From contig CM046833.1 in NCBI GenBank assembly GCA_025618425.1, positions 4,887,207-4,951,206 on the forward strand: DNA of 64,000 nt, read 5' to 3'. Below are positions 10,291-19,726 of the stretch, piece after piece. How positions within the stretch are numbered: position 1 is the stretch's first letter; each line of letters opens with the position of its first letter. Below the pieces are notes generated by a model. The model saw only the letters and a list, made by a program, of their open reading frames with translations, made no database searches and was not told where the DNA came from. The position numbers and the translations under genes are program-made. The stretch comes from Heliocidaris tuberculata. Its lineage: Eukaryota; Echinodermata; Echinoidea; Camarodonta; Echinometridae.

Positions 10291-10781
10291 AGGGGGTACC
10301 CAATGCTGAAACAATGTTAGTTCATTTAAAAGATCATTATTTTATTAGCAGAAAATCATCTGCCTTAAGTTTTTTTTTAAATTCGTGTTGCCAGAAAAAT
10401 CCCCGAAATATGGTAAGACTTCAGGATATTTTGGCCCCTCAGCTGTGTCCCAATTTCAGCTAGGTAACCACAATGACGTCAAAGTGGTTACCCAGGTTCG
10501 CGTATTGCAGATGTGTTGCGCGCTAGACTGTACAAAATGCATTACACCTTGCGCGCATTTTGCTATAATTGCGCGACAATGTAACCACTTTGACGTCATT
10601 GTGGTTACCTAGCTGAAAATGGGACACAGCTGAGGGGCCAAAATATCCTGAAATCTTACCATATTTCGGGGATTTTCTGGCAACACGAATTTTAAAAAAA
10701 AATTAAGGCAGATGATTTTCTTCTAATAAAATCATGATCTTTTAAATGAACTAACATTGTTTCAGCATTGGGTACCCCCCT
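10291..10781. mobile_element. 491-bp TTAA-flanked near-complete palindrome
   Basis: TTAA lies at 10287-10290 and 10782-10785. Between them AGGGGGTACCCAATGCTGAA and its complement begin arms of more than 200 bp each with few mismatches. They include TGACGTCA-type motifs (CRE-like words at about 10471 and 10592) near a loop of roughly 90 bp rich in GCGC. It is a foldback of piggyBac/Kolobok target type with no ORF of substance. The arms would form a very stable hairpin. Confidence 0.85.
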
Positions 10782-10814
10782 TTAAGACAGCTCCCTAGAA
10801 GACTTAAACCAATT

Positions 10815-11399
10815 CGAGCGATCGCCAATAGGGTAAAAATGCCCGGATGTACCGTTTTTGGCGAATTCTCATTCAACTTCCGGGACCTGTGTACTTCCGG
10901 TGTATACGGATGCTAAGTTACAGTAACCGCGGCACACACTTCAGGAATTTTTCTTCAAACTTATCTAATAAAAGTTAAGGTAATCGTAGAATTGTCATGG
11001 CGAGCGTTTCTCAAGACTTCATGAATATGACCGTTCTGCAGCTGAAAGCTTTTCTGACAGAAAGAAGCATTCCATGCAACGGAAAACGCAAACTCGAATT
11101 GGAATTGCTAGTACGGAGAGCCGCGTTATTGCGTTATTACAGCGTTATTGAGCCTTGCGACCGGGAGGCGTCCGGCAGAAAGCGACGACGGGTGCCCGCT
11201 GCGGACGGCTCTGTTCGAGACTTAAATGACAAAGCCGTATCTTGGAAAGCTGATTTGAGAGGTTATGCACGGCCGCCGGGTCATTCACCGACCGGTCAGA
11301 TTCCGGAAGTAACTAGGTCACAAAAGCTGTCTCACATTGCATAGCAAACGCACCCCGATACCTGCATCCGGGCATTTTTACCCTATTGGCGATCGCTCG
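10815..11399. mobile_element. 585-bp SAP-ORF transposable element, copy 1
   Basis: A perfect 35-bp terminal inverted repeat begins CGAGCGATCGCCAATAGGGT and is flanked by AATT at 10811-10814 and 11400-11403. Inside are 182 bp of leader, a 115-codon ORF and about 55 bp to the right end. The leader holds two CTTCCGG (ETS-type) words and no TATA box, resembling a compact housekeeping promoter. The 4-bp duplication and TIR length do not match the commonest superfamilies; Sola, Chapaev, Ginger and Academ types use about 4 bp. No transposase is present. Confidence 0.85.
10997..11344 (+). CDS. SAP-domain protein encoded by the mobile element, copy 1
   Basis: 115 codons from ATG at 10997 to the stop at 11342-11344. 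Residues about 10-42 (MTVLQLKAFLTERSIPCNGK, then RKLELELLVRRAA) fit the SAP motif, a helix-extended loop-helix that binds AT-rich or scaffold DNA: the hydrophobic helix, the P-x-x-G turn and the second leucine-rich helix are all visible. A basic stretch GRKRRRV near residue 61 could be a nuclear localisation signal. Downstream NDKAVSWKADLRG recalls the segment after the SAP domain in large invertebrate SAP/SWIM/YqaJ-nuclease proteins; that comparison is from memory. No catalytic domain follows, and after DLRG the sequence runs into the element's end. Relative to copy 2, its indels are in frame. Expression and function unproven. Confidence 0.75.
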   Translation: MASVSQDFMNMTVLQLKAFLTERSIPCNGKRKLELELLVRRAALLRYYSVIEPCDREASGRKRRRVPAADGSVRDLNDKAVSWKADLRGYARPPGHSPTGQIPEVTRSQKLSHIA

Positions 11400-11403
11400 A
11401 ATT

Positions 11404-11988
11404 CGAGCGATCGCCAATAGGGTAAAAATGCCCGGATGTACCGTTTTTGGAGAATTCTCATTCAACTTCCGGGACCTGTGTACTTCCGGTGTATACGGAT
11501 GCTAAGTTACAGTAACCGCGGTACACACTTCAGGAATTTTTCTTCAAACTTATCTAATAAAAGTTAAGGTAATCGTAGAATTGTCATGGCGAGCGTTTCT
11601 CAAGACTTCAAGAATATGACCGTTCTGCAGCTGAAAGCTTTTCTGACAGAAAGAGGCATTCCATGCAACGGAAAACGCAAACTCGAATTGGAATTGCTAG
11701 TACGGAGAGCCGCTGAATGTTACAGCGTTATTGAGCCTTGCGACCGGGAGGCGTCCGGCAGAAAGCGACGACGGGTGCCCGCTGCGGACGGCTCTGTTCG
11801 AGACTTAAATGACAAAGCCGTATCTTGGAAAGCTGATTTGAGAGGTTATGCACGGCCGCCGGGCGCGGGTCATTCACCGACCGGTCAGATTCCGGAAGTA
11901 ACTAGGTCACAAAAGCTGTCCCACATTGCATAGCAAACGCACCCCGATACCTGCATCCGGGAATTTTTACCCTATTGGCGATCGCTCG
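11404..11988. mobile_element. 585-bp SAP-ORF transposable element, copy 2
   Basis: Same orientation and length as copy 1. It starts directly after the shared AATT (11400-11403) and is followed by AATT at 11989-11992, giving AATT-element-AATT-element-AATT. That is what insertion of one copy into the target duplication of the other would produce. The right inverted repeat has one mismatch (GGGAATTTTTACC against GGGCATTTTTACC). The two copies are otherwise nearly identical. Confidence 0.85.
11586..11933 (+). CDS. SAP-domain protein encoded by the mobile element, copy 2
   Basis: 115 codons, ATG at 11586, stop at 11931-11933. It differs from copy 1 by two substitutions in the SAP region (DFKNM for DFMNM, RGIPC for RSIPC), a 6-bp net in-frame deletion (RRAAECYSV for RRAALLRYYSV), a 6-bp in-frame insertion (PPGAGHS for PPGHS) and a synonymous change near the end. 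RGIPC restores the Gly usual before the P-x-x-G turn, so this copy is closer to the SAP consensus. Both length changes keep the frame open, which is suggestive of constraint but weak with two copies. Same leader and NLS-like GRKRRRV as copy 1. Confidence 0.75.
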   Translation: MASVSQDFKNMTVLQLKAFLTERGIPCNGKRKLELELLVRRAAECYSVIEPCDREASGRKRRRVPAADGSVRDLNDKAVSWKADLRGYARPPGAGHSPTGQIPEVTRSQKLSHIA

Positions 11989-12257
11989 AATTACTTGATT
12001 GGCAGGTATGTGGCTTTCATACATTATATACTACGCAGTAGTATAAGCTGCGCACAAGCAAACCATGTAAGCGCGCATCTACTGTGACCCATTTATTGCG
12101 CATGATTTTGGACAGGACATGTGACATCACAATGGATATCAGTAAGTATTCTGCCTCAAAGTCGGGTTACTAAAGAAAAATACCATTTTACTTAGCCGAG
12201 TTAAATACTTAGTAATTTACTTACTTAATGCGCGTTTTTAATTGAATACCGGCCCTG

Positions 12258-12329
12258 GTACCCTCCAGCCCAGCAGCCCATGACACCTCCTGGTTCCGGC
12301 CTTCCCTGTTCAACACAGCAGCTGCGGAC

Positions 12330-12362
<33 letters not shown>

Positions 12363-12525
12363 TTCTGATTCAGTGTGCTTGTTCGTTCTCACTGCGAGCG
12401 CTTTACTAGCTGTTGCCCCAACTCTCGGTCCCCTCCTCTCCCAGCGTCTGTACTCCCCTCCCCGCAAGCCTTTATCAGACCCCCTGCCATCCTCATGTTC
12501 CATAGGACCTCAGTTTAGACAATGA
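12258..12525 (+). CDS. Terminal exon, last segment with poly-proline and stop codon
   Basis: After the right end of the hAT-like element, a frame resumes as WYPPAQQPMTPPGSGLPC..., passes through a 29-base C run (12332-12360, read as poly-Pro) and ends SSDSVCLFVLTASALL...LPSSCSIGPQFRQ with a stop at 12523-12525. Composition resembles the earlier segments. A C run this long is prone to slippage, so the frame after it is uncertain. In a neighbouring frame the stop falls directly after the C run. Product unknown. Confidence 0.4.
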
Positions 12526-13660
12526 AAACATTATGCTAGTGTGATTGTTTTATGATAATTTAGTTGCTTAATTCTGCCTGTTATGTTAAGATTGCTATTT
12601 TACTGATTGTAGCTGATGTTTTATGATAGCTGTTTATGTTGCTATGATTTTCTGTTGGATATGATACAGTATTTTTACATATTGCTCTCTTATGTGATGA
12701 TGGTGTATGGTTATCTGACTTGTACCAGTGCATTTTATCACTAGGTTGTGGGTATATTTTTAGATAATGGCTAAAGATACAGCTTGCCTTTAGATTTCAG
12801 ATATAATGTTTCATAGGGATTATTCTCACCTATTTATAGGACATTTGAGTTTCACCTCAGTTCCAATAGGTATAAGTGATTTCTGTTTGCGGTACCTCTT
12901 GTTAACTCATAAGGGAGTTAAAGAGACGGGAAGATAAGTGCTTGTTTTGGAGGAAAACTGTACATTATTTTTGTATGGATTTGATGTATAGTGAAATGCG
13001 TGTTTTTGGCATGCTCTGTCAAGTTTTGTTTAATTGGTATTATTCTATACATGGGCATTTTATTAACTTTGCCTTTTACGATTTTTGGGGGGTAAATTTG
13101 GTATTATAGCATAATAACTTGTACATAACTCTGTGTTGGTACAAATGTATTTTTCAAGTTTTCATATGACCAACCTTTTGAGTTTTGTTTGTTAAATACA
13201 GTAGTTGATTAGCAATGCCATACCATAATTTTGATGTAATAACAGGTTTTAATCTCATGTTATCCTTTTGGCTTAGATGTCATTTATTGTGTTAGAGTTA
13301 AGTTATTTTGTCTTCAAATGGACTCTAATGGACAATTATGATCCATTTCATATTCAGAATACTGACAGTGTATTAAAGCTTGGTCTTCGATTGTTTTTAG
13401 GGATGCTTAGTATCCAGTTTTGTATGGGTTGGTGTAGTATGTTTTTTCCCCTAAAAGAGTATTGTTATTTTCTGCTATATCTTTTACACAGGAGAGCATT
13501 GAAGGTGTATAGTAAGGGAATAAGGATAATTTATGATTGCTTTATAGGGAAGATAAGTGATGAGGATATGAAAGTGAGGATAAGTGATGGGTTTATCTTG
13601 TATTATAATGATACTATAAAATATGATGAGTGTAGTACAGTTTACAATAAAGTTAGTAAC
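12526..13660 (+). other. Putative 3' UTR of the interrupted gene
   Basis: T/A-rich, unique-looking sequence follows the stop and runs to a canonical AATAAA, with no repeats or splice signals in between. A 130-residue open stretch at 13277-13669 has no coding character and is probably chance in AT-rich UTR. Confidence 0.45.
13646..13651 (+). terminator. Canonical polyadenylation signal AATAAA
   Basis: AATAAA within TTTACAATAAAGTTAG, about 1.1 kb after the putative stop, with TG-rich sequence downstream (13672-13690). This is the likely 3' end of the transcript. Confidence 0.45.
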
Positions 13661-14483
13661 AGTCTCTGAGTACATACACATGATACATGTATATAGAAAT
13701 AGATGCATGGTGAGCAGTCTGAAGATGATTCATCGGTTTTTTTTTTGTTTTGTTTTGTTTAGAAACAGTACACATGTACAATTAGTGAACATGTTTAGCG
13801 AGCCAGATGTTTGAAGGTAGCTTTATTAGTGTCACCCACTGTAGTTGTTTCATTGAAGACCATAATACAGGACATTGGATAACTTGTACGTGTGTCTGTA
13901 GACATAGCTTGTCGAATGCAAAATTTCTCGTTAGAAGTGTTAGGTAATAGATGTTTAACTGCAGCCTGGAGCCAGTTTTCAAACTATTGATAACAGATGT
14001 TGATAAACATGCTTTCGTTATGTTTTCTGATTTAATGCAAACCACATGTCAGGTATAACCCTTGCTTGCTTAGGTCGCTATTTGGCAATGAGTCTTAAAA
14101 TATTTTACAACTAATTTATTTATTTGGTGCTGAAAATCCTGTCAGTTAGCATTCATTCAGATATTGGGACCTAATTATTAAATATTGAATGACACCATAA
14201 TAAATGACGCCCTTTCGTCAATTATCAATGTGTCGTCATTAGCCAAGTGATAAATACATTAACATACATGAATAAATTAAGAGGATTTGACCTTTCTTAA
14301 TGCGCATGCGTGACACCGATCCATGTTTTTATTTTTACTTGCGTGTAAAGCATATACCCGGTAGGAAGTAGCTTAAATGAATAGGGGCTTCGGGCGCGTT
14401 CAAATCGTGGCCAAATGGAGGCCGCTTTAGGGGCTTGGTACAACCAATGCTTGCCTAGTACCTCCTTGGTACAATCAGGTAAG
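13661..14483. other. Unassigned intergenic sequence
   Basis: AT-rich, with a TTTTG tract near 13740-13760. Short frames on both strands show no domain. No gene seen. Confidence 0.5.
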
Positions 14484-14805
14484 GAAAGATCATAGAAAAG
14501 GAAAAACAAAGAAATACATAAGGAAAGAATAGAGGATATAGAATTTAATGCATTTCTTTGTTTTTCCTTTCATCTATCCTCTCCCCTTTCCTTATGTATT
14601 TCTTTGTTTTTCCTCTTTTTTTATCCTCTTCTCTTTCCTTATTCATTTGTTTTTTCTTTTCATCTATATCCTCACTCCTTTCCTTATGTATTTCTTTGTT
14701 TTTTCCCTCTTCTTTATCTGCTCTTCTTTCCTTATGTATTTCTTTGTTTTTCCTTCCATCTATCCTCTTCTCTTTCTTTATGTATTTCATTGTTTCCCCC
14801 TTTCT
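14484..14805. repeat. Minisatellite of TTTCTTTGTTTTTC units with one inverted unit
   Basis: About five degenerate units containing CTTATGTATTTCTTTG and TTTTTCC with pyrimidine spacers. The first unit (14495-14535) is inverted relative to the rest (GGAAAAACAAAGAAATACAT), so the left edge can fold back. The unit is the same as in the large array at 27430-29130. Hydrophobic frames predicted from it are artefacts. Confidence 0.85.
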
Positions 14806-15571
14806 GTCAGCTTTCCAGGCTGGCTTGCTGGGTGTACGTTCGTGCACAATATGTGTAGTGCATAGAGTACTGTACAGAGTAGTCACATCAAGGAGTTATC
14901 ACTCCTTATACACTAGGGAAATGTTAAACATTGTTCTGCCTAAGTTACTCCATGAGCGTAGTGCAAGCTGCTTGGGGTCGTAAGTGTGCGCTGATGACTC
15001 TTTCACTAGAGCACTTAATCTTGTAGGATTTTTTTTTTTTTTTCGCGAATATGGCTAAACTGTTGTATAAAAAAACAAATGCGCGCCCCGTACGCGTACA
15101 GTGCAATTATGTGCATGCGCTACAGACTAGTTCACCCATCACTTGCAGAGAGGTAACTCCATAAATTAACTGCCAAGTAACAATAATTATAACATATATA
15201 ACTGAATGATTCGATGGCCCATGCGCATTGTTCTTTCCTGTGTGTTTTGCTATTGTTTGTTATTTGTTTGTTTTGGCAGGACCACTATAGTTACTAGCTA
15301 CAATGCGCTAGACTCCGAGATCCAGCCAACAGCGTGCGCAAAGCAGCGAATAATTATGAATTATTACTCATGTATTACTGCTCAAATACTGCCCTTTCTC
15401 GTCGGTGACGCAATTAAGTCCTGGCAGAAAACAAAAATCGCGTCCATTAGATGACAGTCGTTCATTTATTATGTGTGCTGCACATCGATTGCTCTATTTT
15501 TTGCCAAAACCCGGGTAACTGTGGCTAACATATCAAAACATCATTATGCACATGCTGTGCCGAACTTTTTT
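14806..15571. other. Unassigned stretch
   Basis: It contains a poly(T) run near 15030-15043. TTTTGGCAG at about 15272-15280 would be a fair splice acceptor, but the following frame shows no support. No gene is called. Confidence 0.4.
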
Positions 15572-17094
15572 GTGATAGTCATATATAATGAATAATACAC
15601 GGCGGGTACCTACAGCTTCCATTAAAAGGTTTAAGGCCCATTTTCGTAAATAAGGACCCATCAAAGGGACCACAGTCTTGCTCATATAATTCAGTGAGCT
15701 TTAACAGTATTGTTCTCTTAAAGTGATCTCAATACAAAGAGGTATGTACAAAACACCATAGTTTGAAATTCCAGTATTCCAGGAGAATATTTCAGCGCTA
15801 AAATTAAAGTTTGAAAACACCTTTCAGGCGAATATGACAGGATTTGTTAAACACCATAATGCCTGGATTTTTGTGTGCTCCCATAAAGAAAAAGGGCAAA
15901 GAATTTATGTTAACTCAAAGTTGTTAGCTTTCTATGTACACCCTCGTAGCCAGGATTTTTTTTTTTCGGGGAGGGGCGGTCGGATTGCCCACGCAGTCCG
16001 TGCGCCCTGGGGGTGGGTGGGGGGGGGGGGTGCGGGACCAGGGTGGTTCCCTCTCCCGAGTGGAGCGCGGAAGCTTTTCATCTGTTCAAATCGAAAGCGA
16101 CAATTTCCACTCGTCGATACATATTAGTTGCTGTTTTGATACCCCGTTTGATTTAGCTTTGATATTAGTTTGATAAGTATTGCTGGAACTCAGTTATAAG
16201 AAACGTTTTCACACTCATACAAATAAGAATAGTTAAATAACAAAACTTACATCTCGAAAAATGCATACTAACTATACGTATATATCAAAACGATAGTGAA
16301 AATAAGCAATTTAAACAGTTTTAAAAATCTGATTTGGTAGAAAGTTAGTTCCGTCATCATTTTTAAAAATTTTATTACATTCTTTTCAGTAAAAACAGAT
16401 ATTACCCTCACGTAAAAAAAAAGGGGGGGGGGAATACTTTTTGGTAAGTTAATACGAAGACAATTCATTTCACAAAATATATTTTCATTGAACATAAACA
16501 AATTCTCGGTTCTAATGGTAGTCTGAGCCTGGGGGGGGGGGGGGGCGGCTGTTTTTATACAGGCAACCCGTAATCCCATAAAAGAGTAGGCCCGCTGTCA
16601 AATAGCGACTTTTCACGAGCGTTAGGGAATTGGTTTTATCCTTCCTTTATTCTTCTCCTTTTCTCCCTTCCTCTTGATTTATTTTTTTGTCCTTTTCACG
16701 ACAGTGTAAACAGAAGGCTACAAGCGACTTCCACTGAACATAATTCTTTGCATTTTTCATCTTTATGGGAGTGGGAATACACAAAAAAGCTAGTATTGGG
16801 AAGGTTTAACAAATCCTGTCATATTCGACAGAAAGGTGTTTTAGACCTTTGAATTTAGCACTCAAAGTTTGTCGTGGAATGCTGAAATTTCGAACTATGA
16901 TAGTCTGAACATACATGTACTTCTTTGTACGGAGACCAGTTTAAAGAACAATATTGTTAAAGATCACTGTATCATTTAGGAGGACTATTGGCCCTTTGAT
17001 CGATATAGACCGTTATTTACGTAAATAGGCCTGAAACCTTTTTAATGGAAGCTGTAGATGCCTGCCGTGTATATTTATTATACATGACTATCAC
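15572..17094. mobile_element. 1.5-kb long-inverted-repeat element
   Basis: The left arm (15572 to about 15912) and right arm (about 16745 to 17094) are diverged reverse complements: GTGATAGTCAT...ATGACTATCAC at the ends, ACACGGCGGG/CCTGCCGTGT, TACAGCTTCCATTAAAA and its complement, and TGACAGGATTTGTTAAAC against GTTTAACAAATCCTGTCA. The arms are about 340 bp. The centre holds at least one insertion-like patch (15950-16060, GTAGCCAGGATTTTTTTT plus G runs). No transposase is visible. Confidence 0.75.
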
Positions 17095-17100
17095 CAATAC

Positions 17101-17370
17101 ATGGGCGTCGCCAGGTGCGGAGGGTGCGAACGCACCCCCCTCCAGACAAAAAAAAAAAAAAAAAAAGATTTATTATTTGGGGGGGGGGGGGCGTCTCCGG
17201 GTGGGGGGTGTCTTTTGAAAAGGGCGACATGTTCTTATTTTGTAGTGTCGAACAGCTGATATCTGCGCCACCAGAACCACTGCCTAACATTGGAGTTCGT
17301 AAGTTTTGTCTTCTTTTTTTTCCAAAAGGCACCCCTCCCCCTTGAAAAAAGCTGGTGACGGCACTGCCTA
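17101..17370. repeat. Dispersed repeat with A, G and C runs
   Basis: GGGCGTCGCCAGGTGCGGAG, an A run at 17149-17166, a G run near 17180-17191 and GAAAAAAGCTGGTGACGGCA at the other end resemble the 'ggggcgtxgcca' class of repeat ends seen elsewhere here. The function of the reading frames on both strands is unsupported. Confidence 0.5.
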
Positions 17371-18314
17371 TAACATCGGCACATCACGTAAGATACGTTT
17401 CGATATGGAAGTCAGTGATACATAAGATTTTTAATGCATTATCAGTTGGGCTGCAATTGATAGATTCAGCGATCCCTTTTCCTTTCAGGTGCCCCCAAAA
17501 TGATGTAATCTTGATTGATTTGATAAATACTATTAAAATAGTACACATTTTCAAATATCTTTAGAAATAAAATATGTCATGCCACTATAGTTGAATGCTC
17601 TGTAATCACTTATGTTACGTTTAGCCCTCTAAAATCAGAATTGAGGCAGATAGATATTTGGTCACCACGTTATCATACCCATAATGTATCGTTATATTAG
17701 TAGCCATTTACTGAGCGTCTATTTAAGGCATTTAAAGCACTCTTTTCGCTGTAGTGAGTAGCTGGTCCTTTGGGCCCTTTTTGCACAAATTCCTGTTGTC
17801 TTTATGGGTGGTCTTGACTATTACGATATCTCATTTTACAGTTTATAGTAGGTTTTCAACACCAAACAAACGTTTCTAGCCCCAAGATTGGCTCTGAAAT
17901 GCATAAAAACAACGGCGGGCCACTAAAACATACAATTTGGGCACTTTGGGCACTTTTTATCAAAAATCAGCCGATGCCATCTGTCACATTGTGTTTGGAT
18001 GTGAACTTGACTCATTCGTCTAACAGGCTGTTTGACCACCTAAGAATTACTCTTATAAGAAAGAAAGTACGTTTCAAATCAAATTTGATTTATTACAGAA
18101 CAAAATATTGCTTCAATGATGATTTACAAGCTCTCAAACATAAATATTATATCAAATTTGATAGACAATCTGTTTCACTTTATAGTATAATTATAGAATA
18201 GTATACCGACTTTATATTATGGGGATGTTGTACAAAGTCAATCTCTTCAAGTGTTCACTCATCATACAGTAGGCCTATCAGACGTCATATGTCACTGCCC
18301 AAGATGAATGTCCT
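17371..18314. other. Unassigned AT-rich stretch
   Basis: Short frames at 17355-17564 and 17899-18201 lack domains, good codon character or splice context. No repeat boundaries recognised. Confidence 0.45.
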
Positions 18315-18318
18315 TTAA

Positions 18319-18724
18319 CCCTTTCAGGACAGGAATTATTTAAGGGCTAAATTGATCATGTTTTGTTCTTCAAATTGGCAACAATAATAATTTTCTTTTA
18401 GTGCTACATGCTTCTAATAAGGTGTAATATCTTTGAAAAAAAATATACATGGTTAGGAATTTTGTCAAAAAGTTTTAATTATTGCCAATTTCGAGAAAAA
18501 ACAATGATTTTGAATCTCTCAATGTGTTGCCAATTTAAGGATTTTAAAGCTTATTCTTTTTAAAATTCCTGGCATCAAACGCAATTTGGTCATGCAACAA
18601 AAGTGGACATAGGATGTGCAGAAATTTTTGCTCTTTCTACTCATGCATCTGGTATATTTTTTAGAGCTCTGAATCAAATGTTATTGAGCCAAACCACAAA
18701 ATGTGGTCAATTGTCTTGAAAGGG
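18319..18724 (+). mobile_element. TTAA-flanked 406-bp MITE, copy 2
   Basis: Flanked by perfect TTAA at 18315-18318 and 18725-18728, with ends CCCTTTCAGGAC and GTCTTGAAAGGG. It is the same family and length as 5340-5745 in opposite orientation, clearly diverged. Non-coding. Confidence 0.85.
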
Positions 18725-18728
18725 TTAA

Positions 18729-19447
18729 GATGAAGAAGCTTCATACACGATGAACGAAGACAAAACGGTGCGGATCGAGATATCTCGAAACAGGGATACT
18801 CAGTAGAGCGATGAAACCGGATAAGCGGGAACGGGACACGCCGTAAACGTAGTAACGTGCAGAATATAAACGTCACGGGCAACCCAGAAACATGAAACGG
18901 GAAAACCCGATAATGGGAAACAGGAAAATGGCCGTAGTTTGGACCTCTGAACTGCTCCAATGAACCAAACACTGCTGGCTTACATGCCACTATGCATGCT
19001 GAAGGCGTGGCACCAAAATGGCGACTTTACCAGCAGGAGAGCTGCTGCAAGTTTTGCTGCACCCTATACTTGCTAGTTGCAGTCTGCTGAGCTATAGCTA
19101 CATGCATTGCCCTGTGCAGTACACACAGTACACACAATAACTATCAAACACCAGTTAGGGGTTGCCTGTTATAGCAGCTAGGGTTTAGTCTATTCAAATG
19201 CAAATGAATACAGAATGAGAATCACCCATCCATATACTGGGATAAAGGGTCCCCTTCAGACTCACAGAAATGGCTGGTTTAAATAAGTTCTTCACACCAT
19301 CGTTTTCAGCATTAAACTTTACACAACTGCACAAGAATCCATGTTGAAAAAAAGTGAACACTATTTCCCATGAAGAGCCGTCTGTGTACCTAGCTACATG
19401 TGTATTTAAACTGTGCCTCTTGTAAATTCTCAACTTATACCGGTTTC

Positions 19448-19450
<3 letters not shown>
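18729..19450. other. Unassigned stretch
   Basis: 18735-18960 is relatively GC-rich without a supported frame. The remainder is AT-rich. No gene or clear repeat. Confidence 0.4.

Positions 19451-19488
<38 letters not shown>
19451..19488. repeat. (CA)n microsatellite
   Basis: An uninterrupted CA dinucleotide array of about 38 bases. Confidence 0.95.
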
Positions 19489-19491
<3 letters not shown>

Positions 19492-19726
19492 GGTATCAAT
19501 TTATTTACAATGATGGGTAATCTGAACTTCATTCAATAAGGCATAAACATTTATATTTCATGAGAAATTTGATCATGTTTTTTCTGCGCTTATAATGACA
19601 ATGACATCCTGGTATCAAAGCAGGAAATAGGTGTAGTGATAAGCAGAACAGGGCATGGCAATGAATGGAAACTGAAACAAATGAAGAAAAATTTAATGCA
19701 TTGCCAGTGTGATATATCTTCTTTAA

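Larger units (their letters stand above)
9738..12257. mobile_element. hAT-like non-autonomous element carrying four nested insertions
   Basis: The left end CAGGGCCCGTATTCAATT (9738 on) matches the reverse complement of the right end, AATTGAATACCGGCCCTG (to 12257), with one mismatch in 18. CAGGG...CCCTG ends are typical of hAT elements. Subterminal copies of a TACTTA/AATACTTAGCC motif occur near both ends (9762-9860 and 12140-12230), also hAT-like. I found no convincing 8-bp target duplication (TGCCTGAC left, GTACCCTC right), which is a point against a simple insertion. No transposase is present. Removing the nested insertions leaves a core of roughly 0.4 kb. Confidence 0.6.

Noticed and set aside
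9738..12257. 8-bp target duplication for the hAT-like element
   Set aside because: TGCCTGAC and GTACCCTC flanks do not match, nor do shifted windows, so the superfamily call rests on the ends only.
13277..13669. 130-codon ORF as a gene
   Set aside because: It lies in AT-rich sequence directly before AATAAA, has no recognisable domain, biased Ile/Tyr/Phe/Asp composition typical of AT-rich non-coding DNA, and fits a 3' UTR better.
14545..14886. Lys/Glu-rich minus-strand protein of 113 residues
   Set aside because: Complement of the pyrimidine minisatellite. The repetitive KEIHKER-type pattern follows the DNA unit, not protein constraint.
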